DNA of 12,395 nt from an uncultured Eubacteriales bacterium (GTDB lineage Bacteria > Bacillota_A > Clostridia > Peptostreptococcales > Anaerovoracaceae): NCBI GenBank assembly GCA_902790885.1, contig CADATR010000039.1, positions 1-12,395 of the forward strand, given 5' to 3'. The notes under the pieces were generated by a model. The model made no database searches, was not told where the DNA came from, and worked only from the letters and a program-made list of their open reading frames with translations. This document shows, piece by piece, positions 1-5,259 of the stretch (the first letter of the stretch is position 1; each line of letters begins with the position of its first letter). Position numbers and translations under genes: made by a program.

Positions 1-30
1 CAGGATCGAAATCGTTTTTACCTTTTTCAT
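1..30 (-). CDS. 5' end of an unidentified gene downstream of the MerR regulator (partial)
   Basis: Only the first ten codons are present, reading MKKVKTISIL, before the gene leaves the left edge. The start is well supported: an AAGGAG ribosome site (complement of about 37-42) lies 6 nt before the ATG. The gene starts 26 nt after the MerR stop codon, so the two are very probably co-transcribed and the gene is a candidate MerR target. The Lys-rich start followed by hydrophobic residues would suit a signal peptide or first membrane helix, but ten residues are too few to assign a function. Confidence 0.65.
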   Translation of the reverse strand, partial: MKKVKTISIL

Positions 31-56
31 TGCATTTCTCCTTTCCGGATCACCTT

Positions 57-458
57 TTAGCGACACACTTTTTCAAACATTCTGTCCAGCAGTTCGTCTC
101 TGACCTCCGCATCGGGCGACATCTCTTCGAGCAGGAGCAGCATCCCGGCTGCGGATATCTGCCTGTCTATCTCTTTTCGCTCCGCCCGAAGCTCCTCGAG
201 CTGTTTTCTGAGCATCTCCTCGTCCATTCTGTCTGCCTTCTCCAGCACATGGGCTATGTTCTCAACAGGTATCCCTATAACTCTCAGCAGCAGTATTCTC
301 TTAGCCCTTCTTACAGCCTCGTCGTCATACAGCCATTCTTTTCTGCCTTCAGGATTGCGGACCGTGGGACTCAGCAGCCCCTTGCTGTCGTAATACCTTA
401 ATGCGTTCACTGTAATTCCTGTGATTTCAGTGACTTCCCGGATCGTATTCATTGACAT
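57..458 (-). CDS. MerR-family transcriptional regulator
   Basis: A 133-residue DNA-binding regulator of the MerR family. The N-terminal winged helix-turn-helix reads TEITGITVNALRYYDSKGLL, with the family hallmark LRYYD and then the wing (PEGRKEWLYD). A long coiled-coil dimerisation helix follows, rich in Glu/Lys/Arg (KADRMDEEMLRKQLEELRAE). The C-terminal effector region is only about 25 residues and has one Cys, near the last residue, so there is no obvious metal site or TipA-type drug domain and the ligand cannot be named. I chose the ATG at 458 rather than 485: GAGAGG (465-470) sits 6 nt before 458, and the stretch up to 485 contains the gene's own -10 box. The promoter has the unusual 19-bp spacer and dyad of MerR targets, so autoregulation is likely, together with the gene starting at position 30. 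Confidence 0.9.
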   Translation of the reverse strand: MSMNTIREVTEITGITVNALRYYDSKGLLSPTVRNPEGRKEWLYDDEAVRRAKRILLLRVIGIPVENIAHVLEKADRMDEEMLRKQLEELRAERKEIDRQISAAGMLLLLEEMSPDAEVRDELLDRMFEKVCR

Positions 459-476
459 GGCATACCTCTCTTTCCA

Positions 477-507
477 ACAATACATCTCGTTGTAACGACG
501 AGGTCAA
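477..507 (-). promoter_or_regulatory. MerR-type operator-promoter with 19-bp spacer
   Basis: On the minus strand, -35 TTGACC (502-507) and -10 TATTGT (477-482) are separated by 19 bp rather than 17. An 8-1-8 inverted repeat with one mismatch (486-502: CTCGTTGT, A, ACGACGAG on the plus strand) fills the spacer. This is the classical arrangement for MerR-family activation, in which the regulator twists the DNA to realign the two boxes. The predicted start is about 12 nt before the MerR ATG. Confidence 0.8.
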
Positions 508-567
508 TGCCATATTAGGACCATGTTTGTTGCCCGATTCTGCCTCCTTTCCGCACAGCTCCCCGTC

Positions 568-586
568 ATAAGAAAATGGTTCTTAT
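568..586. repeat. Short inverted repeat in the MerR/symporter gap
   Basis: ATAAGAA, 5 nt, TTCTTAT forms a perfect 7-bp dyad in the non-coding stretch between the MerR promoter and the symporter terminator. No T-tract follows on either strand, so it is not an obvious terminator. It could be a protein-binding site or chance. I see no gene in 508-644. Confidence 0.4.
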
Positions 587-644
587 TATAGGCGCTGTAA
601 TTTCTGCGAATTTCCGTCCGCAGTCTGCGCTGCTTTTTCGCGGC

Positions 645-677
645 ATAAAAAGATGGCCGCCCGTATGCCGGGCGGCC
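645..677 (-). terminator. Rho-independent terminator of the alanine symporter gene
   Basis: A perfect 9-bp GC-rich stem (655-663 with 669-677) with a 5-nt loop is followed on the minus strand, after two bases, by TTTTT (complement of 647-651). It lies 33 nt past the symporter stop codon. Confidence 0.9.
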
Positions 678-709
678 AGTCTGAGTGTCATATTTTTAAG
701 CAGTATCTG

Positions 710-2137
710 CTACTTCCAGCAGTCTACCTTGTCGTCAGAAAGTCCGATGTTTGCAGCCTTGAAGTGAGGTGCCTTGCCCTCCTTCTTCTGCTTTGTGTAG
801 TCGTCGAGTGCCTTTACAGCCACGCCGCCGAGGATCGCGATGGTAGGAATGTTGCATACTACCATGAGTCCCTGGAACATGTCAGCTGTATCCCATACCA
901 GACCTGCGCTCGAGATAGCTCCGAGGAATACAAGTGCGATAGCAATGACTCTGAAGATCGTAACCTCCGTCTTCGTCATGTCTCTCTTGAGGATGAACGC
1001 GAAGCAGCCCTCGCAGTATGAGTAGTTGCCGATCAGTGTCGTGAATGCGAACAGTGTCATCGAGATTGCGATGAATACAGGTCCGAAGCTTCCGAGCGAA
1101 GTCTGGAGGCATGTCTGTACATAGCCGGCAGCGTTTGCTCCGCCGTCTTCGAGCACGAAATCTGCCGGGTTGACTCCCATTGTGGACAGGCACATGAATG
1201 CTGTCGCGGAGCAGATCAGCAGTGTATCGATGAATACGGACAGTGTCTGAACGAGTCCCTGCTTGACAGGGTGAACTACGTCGGCCTTGGCCGCAGCGTT
1301 AGGCGCAGAACCCATACCTGCCTCGTTGGAGTAGAGACCTCTCTTGAGTCCCCACATGATTACCGATCCGGTGAATCCTCCAAAGATAGCCTGGAAGTCG
1401 AATGCTGTGCTGAAGATGAGTCCGAACATTGGTCCGAAGTTTCTGGCGTTGAGAACCAGAACTACGAGGGACATTGCTACGTAGAGGACTCCCATTACAG
1501 GTACGAGGAATCCGGTAACATCTGTCAGCTTCTTGGCACCGCCGAGGATGGTAGCAGCAAAGAATACAGCGAGGATGACGCCGATCACCATCGGAGTCGA
1601 TTTTTCGTTGTAGAACTTGAATGTCGCGAAAGTCGACTGCAGATTGTATGCAGCGAGCATGTTGTATCCTACAGCATATGTGAAGATGATAAGTACCGAG
1701 AAGACAACGCCGAGCCATCTCTGGCCGAGAGCGTTCTGCATATAGTATGAAGGTCCGCCGTAATATGTGCCGTCATCTGCTTTCTTCTTGTAGATCTGAG
1801 CCAGTGTCGACTCGATGAACGCGTTGGCGCCTCCGAAGATGGCTGTGATCCACATCCAGAAGATGGCTCCAGGACCGCCGAGTATGATAGCCGTGCATAC
1901 ACCGATGATGTTTCCGGTACCTACACGTGACGCTGTGGAAACCATCAGCGCTCCGAATGACGAGATTCCCTTTTCATCAGCCGGTTTCTCACTTACTACC
2001 CTGAACATCTCCGGGAACAGACGGATCTGTACTGCCTTTGTTCTGATCGTGAAGTAGATGCCTACGGCGATCAGGAACAGCGGAACGACATAAGGCTGAT
2101 ACAGCCAGTTGTTCATAAAGCTTACAAAACCACTCAT
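710..2137 (-). CDS. Alanine/glycine:cation symporter family protein (AGCS, AlsT-like)
   Basis: A 475-residue integral membrane protein of the AGCS family, which imports alanine or glycine with Na+ or H+. Family hallmarks are visible: ALMVSTASRVGTGNIIGV at about 64-80 (the discontinuous first helix of the LeuT-like fold), GGPGAIFWMW at 87-96 directly followed by FGGANAFIESTLAQIYK, and RGLYSNEAGMGSAPNAAAKA in the middle of the protein. About eleven hydrophobic segments are evident, and the length is normal for the family. The start is fixed by AAGGAG 8 nt before the ATG. The gene is a single-gene unit with its own promoter and terminator. Which amino acid is carried cannot be told from the sequence. 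In an amino-acid fermenter, alanine or glycine uptake would feed carbon and nitrogen metabolism. Confidence 0.95.
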   Translation of the reverse strand: MSGFVSFMNNWLYQPYVVPLFLIAVGIYFTIRTKAVQIRLFPEMFRVVSEKPADEKGISSFGALMVSTASRVGTGNIIGVCTAIILGGPGAIFWMWITAIFGGANAFIESTLAQIYKKKADDGTYYGGPSYYMQNALGQRWLGVVFSVLIIFTYAVGYNMLAAYNLQSTFATFKFYNEKSTPMVIGVILAVFFAATILGGAKKLTDVTGFLVPVMGVLYVAMSLVVLVLNARNFGPMFGLIFSTAFDFQAIFGGFTGSVIMWGLKRGLYSNEAGMGSAPNAAAKADVVHPVKQGLVQTLSVFIDTLLICSATAFMCLSTMGVNPADFVLEDGGANAAGYVQTCLQTSLGSFGPVFIAISMTLFAFTTLIGNYSYCEGCFAFILKRDMTKTEVTIFRVIAIALVFLGAISSAGLVWDTADMFQGLMVVCNIPTIAILGGVAVKALDDYTKQKKEGKAPHFKAANIGLSDDKVDCWK

Positions 2138-2192
2138 AATACTCTCCTTTTTGAATTAACCAATAACCTAAAGACTTTAACTGTATACACGA

Positions 2193-2212
2193 ACAGCCTC
2201 TAAAGCGGCTGT
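2193..2212 (-). promoter_or_regulatory. Leader hairpin in the symporter mRNA
   Basis: The roughly 90-nt leader contains a 6-bp stem (ACAGCC with GGCTGT, 8-nt loop). An alternative AGCCT/AGGCT pairing overlaps it and would exclude it. No U-tract follows, and no glycine-riboswitch core is recognisable. It may affect mRNA stability or translation; its function is unknown. Confidence 0.3.
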
Positions 2213-2231
2213 CCAGGCTTTTATCTGTTGT

Positions 2232-2261
2232 ATTGTATCAAAAGGGCCGGATATTTGTCTA
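2232..2261 (-). promoter_or_regulatory. Sigma-A promoter of the alanine symporter gene
   Basis: The minus strand shows -35 TAGACA (2256-2261), an 18-bp spacer and extended -10 TGATACAAT (hexamer 2232-2237). The hexamer matches the consensus in five of six bases. The predicted leader is about 90 nt. Confidence 0.7.
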
Positions 2262-2275
2262 TAAAAACACCAAAT

Positions 2276-2293
2276 TTGTATAAATGTATACAA
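2276..2293 (-). repeat. Inverted repeat abutting the selenoprotein stop codon, possible weak terminator or operator
   Basis: TTGTATA, AATG, TATACAA is a perfect 7-bp AT-rich dyad starting one base after the candidate selenoprotein's stop. On the minus strand a TTTTT run occurs after about 9 more bases, so it might be a weak terminator. It also lies 15 bp upstream of the symporter -35 box, where an operator could sit. The sequence does not decide between these. Confidence 0.4.
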
Positions 2294-2620
2294 TCACACA
2301 GGCGGCTGCCAGATACAGCAGACCGCGGCTGGCTTTATGCCGTCGAGCTCGAATTTCTCTATCCATGGATACTTCTCGTACCTGATGGCAGCGTTCTCTT
2401 CGAGCAGCACACCGTGGACAGGCACGTAAACAGCGCCTATCGGAGACTCCTCGCGGAAGTATTCCTCCGCGTTCTCCGGTCCGTTTTCGTCAGTAAAACT
2501 TACTGACACCTCCGCCTTGGAGGGATCACATCACGTGCGGGCCGTATCGGTCAGCAGCACTATGTCCCTGTAGCCGAGCATCTGCATGTATTTGATGGCG
2601 TTGTCATTGAGACCTATCAC
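2294..2620 (-). CDS. Candidate selenoprotein with in-frame UGA (CC/Se-motif, HesB-like)
   Basis: Seen: after the ybaK stop the same frame reads from GTG (2620) for 29 codons to TGA (2531-2533), then Cys, then 77 more codons to a final TGA. Both halves look coding (GLNDNAIKYMQMLGYRDIVL before; FELDGIKPAAVCCIWQPPV after). Read with Sec this is 108 residues, with Sec30-Cys31 and a second pair Cys101-Cys102. Known from memory, not searched: small bacterial proteins of about 100 residues with a Cys-Cys or Sec-Cys pair after a start like LNDNAIKY are annotated as CC/Se-motif or HesB-like (seleno)proteins. Inferred: Sec insertion, supported by hairpins after the UGA and by selenium genes at 8.2-9.8 kb. 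The weak point is the start: GTG has only a distant GGAAAG. Otherwise this is a pseudogene with a nonsense mutation, or only the 71-residue GTG ORF at 2294-2509. Its biochemical role is unknown; a thiol/selenol redox or metal-binding job is a guess. Confidence 0.65.
2489..2530 (-). promoter_or_regulatory. Candidate bacterial SECIS element
   Basis: Two hairpins follow the UGA within the coding sequence. The distal one is a perfect 8-bp stem (GTCAGTAA 2500-2507 with TTACTGAC 2489-2496) with loop GTT, whose loop begins 31 nt after the UGA. The proximal one is CCTCC (2519-2523) with GGAGG (2509-2513) and loop AAGGC, 12 nt after the UGA. Published bacterial SECIS models ask for a small stem-loop roughly 16-37 nt after the UGA with a G at the start of the loop. 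The distal hairpin fits this; the proximal one is slightly too close. Confidence 0.5.
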
Positions 2621-2644
2621 TTCGGTTTCACCGCGCTTTCCGCT

Positions 2645-3133
2645 CTAGAGCTTGACGAAATGCAGCTCGTTGCCGTGTTTTTTGATGAGCTTTACGACAT
2701 CGCGCGTATTAATGAATACAGTCGCGGTGTTGTCGCATGGATGTATACCCATGAGTTTGTTTTCGAAGTCCTTGTCGATGAATATGACGACGTCCTTTTC
2801 CTCGTTGGCCAGGAGGCCGAAAGGCGTCACTGCACCGCGGATGAGGCCCATCTTTTCCATGAGGTCTTCTTCTGATGCGAATGTGAGCGGACGGGTGTCG
2901 TTGGCCTTGCGGAACTCCTTGAGATTCACCTTCTTGTCTTCGAGGCAGGTGATGAGATAGTATTTGCGCTTTTTGTCGTCGCGGACAAAGAGGTTTTTCG
3001 CGATCTGCTCAGGATGCGGCAGACCGCACTCGAGCATCTCGTCTATGGTGTAGACGGGTTTGTGCTCAACTATCTCATACTTTATCTTGCTGTCATCGAG
3101 CAGCTTTACGATGTCTTCCTTTGTAAGTGTCAT
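2645..3133 (-). CDS. YbaK/ProX-type aminoacyl-tRNA deacylase (prolyl-tRNA editing protein)
   Basis: A 162-residue cytoplasmic protein of the YbaK/EbsC/ProX family. These enzymes hydrolyse mischarged tRNAs (for example Ala- or Cys-tRNA(Pro)) in trans, protecting proline codons from mistranslation. Visible landmarks are the conserved Lys46 in QIAKNLFV (the essential lysine of the family), GAVTPFGLL at about 100-108, and GIHPCDNTATVFI at about 129-141, which lines the substrate pocket. Full length closely matches stand-alone ProX proteins. The length and HP..N motif favour the ProX (Ala-tRNA(Pro)) branch over bacterial YbaK (Cys-tRNA(Pro)), but I cannot settle specificity by eye. An AGGGG site lies about 9 nt before the ATG. 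The gene sits 39 nt after the YjgR-like gene and 24 nt before the candidate selenoprotein, in one probable operon. Confidence 0.9.
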   Translation of the reverse strand: MTLTKEDIVKLLDDSKIKYEIVEHKPVYTIDEMLECGLPHPEQIAKNLFVRDDKKRKYYLITCLEDKKVNLKEFRKANDTRPLTFASEEDLMEKMGLIRGAVTPFGLLANEEKDVVIFIDKDFENKLMGIHPCDNTATVFINTRDVVKLIKKHGNELHFVKL

Positions 3134-3172
3134 CTTTCATTCCCCTTTTCTGTCAGGAGCAGTCAGCATCTG

Positions 3173-4873
3173 TTATCTTTTGCCTGTAAGAGTTCCGAGG
3201 AGGTTGCGGCCGATGGCCGATCCTATATTGCCTCCGATGGTTCGTCCCTTTTTGCCCAGAACAGCCTCGCCTATGGTTTTTCCGATCTCGCGGCCTATTG
3301 TGCCTCCTGTGGAGCGGATAACCTGGCGTGTACCCGACTTGCCAAGATAGTTGTCAGCGATTTCTCCGAGTCTGGAGCCGCCGTCTTCATCGGCCTTTGC
3401 CGCCGGCTGCACTTTTGGCTGCTTTACCGGCTGAGGGGCATCCTCGTACTCTACGGAGATGACGTCGTCGGCCGCGGCCTGCGCCTGCGGCGCAGCGGCA
3501 GGTATACCTGATGTGTTGCCGTATACCTGCCCGTCAGGCGCGGTAACGGTCCCGGCGCCTGACGCCGCGGCACCCGGTACACGTCCGGTGATCACCTCGT
3601 ATGCCGAAACGTTATCTACCATATTGAGATATTTATTGTTGAGCGGCGAGTAATCCACCGCGTTCCTTCTTTCCTCATCTGTAAGAGCGCCCATGCGGCT
3701 TTCAGGCGGCAGTATGAACACGTACTCAGCCATCGAAGGAGCGCCCTTCTCATCGAGCATGGATACCACTGCCTCGCCTGTCCCGAGATTCTGCATGAGT
3801 TCCTTGGTATTGAACTCAGGGTTCTCCCTGAAAGCATCTGCGGCGGCATTGAGAGCCTTCTGCTCAGCCGGCGTATACGCATGCAGGCCGTGCTCTATCT
3901 TGTTTCCGAGCTGCGACATTACCGATCCCGGAATATCTCCAGGGCTCTGTGTCACGAAGAATATCGACACGCCCTTCGATCTTATCAGCTTGACTACCTG
4001 TTCTATCTTCTCGAGCAGGCTCTTCGAAGCGTTCTTGAAAAGCAGGTGGGCTTCATCGAAGAAGAACACCATCTTAGGCTTCTCAGGGTCTCCCACCTCA
4101 GGCAGCACCTCAAACAGCTCTGACAGCAGATACAGCATGAATGCCGAATAAAGTCTCGGCTTGTTGATCAGCGTCTCCGCGTCGAGTATGTTAATGATGC
4201 CCCTTCCGTCCGGAGCAGTCAGGAAAAGATCCCTGATGTCTATCGCCGGCTCACCGAAGAAGGTGTCAGCGCCTTCAGACTCGAGAGCAACGATCGCCCT
4301 TATGATGGCGGAAGCCGACTGCTGCGGTATGAGGCCGTAGTCCATCTTGAACTCGGCGGAATGATCAGCGCAGTACTGCAGCGTAGCCTTCATGTCTTTC
4401 GTATCCGTAAGTATGAGGTCCTGATCGTCGGCGATCTTGAAGATCACCTGCATCAGCTCTGTCTGTGTGTCGTTGAGATCGAGCACCTGGCTGAAAAGCA
4501 TCGGGCCCATCTCAGATACTGTGGTGCGCAGCGGTGTCCCCTTTTCCGCGTATATATCGAATACAGATACAGGGAAGCCTCGATAACTGAATGAGTCTCT
4601 TATCTCAAAGCGGTCGAGCCTCTTCTGCATGCCCTCGCTGTCAGTGCCCGGCACCGCTATGCCGGCCATGTCGCCCTTTACGTCAGACATGAAAACAGGG
4701 ACTCCTATCTCAGAGAAGCTCTCTGCCAGCACCTTGAGCGTGACTGACTTTCCGGTGCCTGTAGCGCCGCAGATGAAGCCGTGTCTGTTGGCCTTGTCGG
4801 GCCTCATGCATATTTTGTCACCGAGAGTTTCGCCGCCCTTACGGGCAAAATATATCAATCCGTCATGAACCAT
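3173..4873 (-). CDS. YjgR/DUF853 family HerA-like ATPase
   Basis: A 566-residue P-loop ATPase of the HerA/FtsK superfamily, resembling Escherichia coli YjgR (DUF853). The Walker A motif GATGTGKS lies at 36-43 after an N-terminal nucleotide-docking strand; MSDVKGDMAG at 62-71 is the conserved segment after the P-loop; the Walker B is MVFFFDEAHLLF at about 268-279; SIFFVTQSPGDIPGSV is the sensor-like region. An Ala/Pro/Gln-rich, probably disordered linker spans about 430-500, and a glycine-rich tail with repeated IGxxIG spacing spans about 525-566. The cellular role of the family is not established; HerA relatives pump or process DNA, but YjgR proteins usually lack a NurA partner and none is seen here. 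GGAGG precedes the ATG by 5 nt. The gene starts 29 nt after a small membrane gene and is followed by ybaK. Confidence 0.9.
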   Translation of the reverse strand: MVHDGLIYFARKGGETLGDKICMRPDKANRHGFICGATGTGKSVTLKVLAESFSEIGVPVFMSDVKGDMAGIAVPGTDSEGMQKRLDRFEIRDSFSYRGFPVSVFDIYAEKGTPLRTTVSEMGPMLFSQVLDLNDTQTELMQVIFKIADDQDLILTDTKDMKATLQYCADHSAEFKMDYGLIPQQSASAIIRAIVALESEGADTFFGEPAIDIRDLFLTAPDGRGIINILDAETLINKPRLYSAFMLYLLSELFEVLPEVGDPEKPKMVFFFDEAHLLFKNASKSLLEKIEQVVKLIRSKGVSIFFVTQSPGDIPGSVMSQLGNKIEHGLHAYTPAEQKALNAAADAFRENPEFNTKELMQNLGTGEAVVSMLDEKGAPSMAEYVFILPPESRMGALTDEERRNAVDYSPLNNKYLNMVDNVSAYEVITGRVPGAAASGAGTVTAPDGQVYGNTSGIPAAAPQAQAAADDVISVEYEDAPQPVKQPKVQPAAKADEDGGSRLGEIADNYLGKSGTRQVIRSTGGTIGREIGKTIGEAVLGKKGRTIGGNIGSAIGRNLLGTLTGKR

Positions 4874-4902
4874 AAAAGCCTCCGATCATTTAATCAATAC
4901 TG

Positions 4903-5134
4903 CTATTTCCACACCAGCCCAAGTACAAAGAGCACTATCGAGGCAGCCAGAAGATCTGCTCCGAGCACGCCGAAAAGCAGGCTCACTACAGGTTTCCTTG
5001 GCTGCTCGCTGTATTCTCTGCCGATCAGGCAGTTATCCTTTGCATAGTGAAAAATATATAAATGTGAAAAACAGTTCTGCTGTCGCAAGTACGAGCAGCA
5101 CAAATGCGCTTTTCATCATAATAGCCTTTTCCAT
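4903..5134 (-). pseudogene. Small two-helix membrane protein, apparently frameshifted
   Basis: From ATG 5134, preceded closely by GGGGAGG, the frame encodes a hydrophobic helix (AFVLLVLATAELFFTFIYF) and then stops at TAA 5033-5035 after 33 codons. A second frame, offset by one base, takes over at the T5 run (complement of 5050-5054) and reads HYAKDNCLIGREYSEQPRKP, then a second helix (SLLFGVLGADLLAASIVLFV) to TAG at 4903. Removing one T joins the halves into a 76-residue protein with two transmembrane segments. The downstream frame has no ribosome site of its own. Causes could be a true mutation, slippage at the run (phase variation or recoding) or a sequencing error. I do not recognise the family. 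It lies first in the operon with the YjgR-like ATPase, 29 nt upstream of it. Confidence 0.6.
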
Positions 5135-5165
5135 ATGCCTCCCCATTTCCTTAGAATCTTTTTTT

Positions 5166-5171
5166 ATTTTA
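5166..5171 (-). promoter_or_regulatory. Possible -10 box for the small membrane protein / YjgR / YbaK / selenoprotein operon
   Basis: TAAAAT on the minus strand matches TATAAT in five of six positions and lies 31 bp before the first ATG, leaving a leader of about 25 nt. I find no good -35 box at 16-18 bp, so this is tentative. Confidence 0.35.
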
Positions 5172-5222
5172 CCTGTATTACTGCTTAATTGCGATCAGTT
5201 TTCGTACTTTTCTTGCTATCTT

Positions 5223-5231
5223 TGGTGTAAT
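5223..5231 (+). promoter_or_regulatory. Possible extended -10 promoter for the M16 peptidase gene
   Basis: TGGTGTAAT is an extended -10 (TGn plus TGTAAT, five of six matches), giving a leader of about 22 nt that contains the AAGGAG site. There is no clear -35 box, which extended -10 promoters can do without. An overlapping TAATAT at 5228-5233 is an alternative hexamer. Confidence 0.4.
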
Positions 5232-5259
5232 ATTATTGGGAGCAAAGGAGATTTTAAGC

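Noticed and set aside
459..485. Longer start for the MerR regulator at ATG 485
   Set aside because: The extension would be encoded by the promoter -10 box and leader. A good GAGAGG site favours ATG 458.
1271..1750. Plus-strand open frame of 159 codons inside the symporter gene
   Set aside because: It is antisense to strongly conserved symporter sequence and has no ribosome site; it is a shadow frame.
2138..2231. Glycine riboswitch in the symporter leader
   Set aside because: The leader is only about 90 nt and lacks the conserved paired cores of that riboswitch; only a simple hairpin is present.
2621..2647. Read-through of the ybaK TAG into the selenoprotein frame, making one fused protein
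   Set aside because: The frames do match, but YbaK is full length at 162 residues, other genes here also end in TAG, and the intervening codons match neither family.
5236..5259. Upstream TTG start for the M16 peptidase
   Set aside because: The extension contains the AAGGAG ribosome site that serves ATG 5260.
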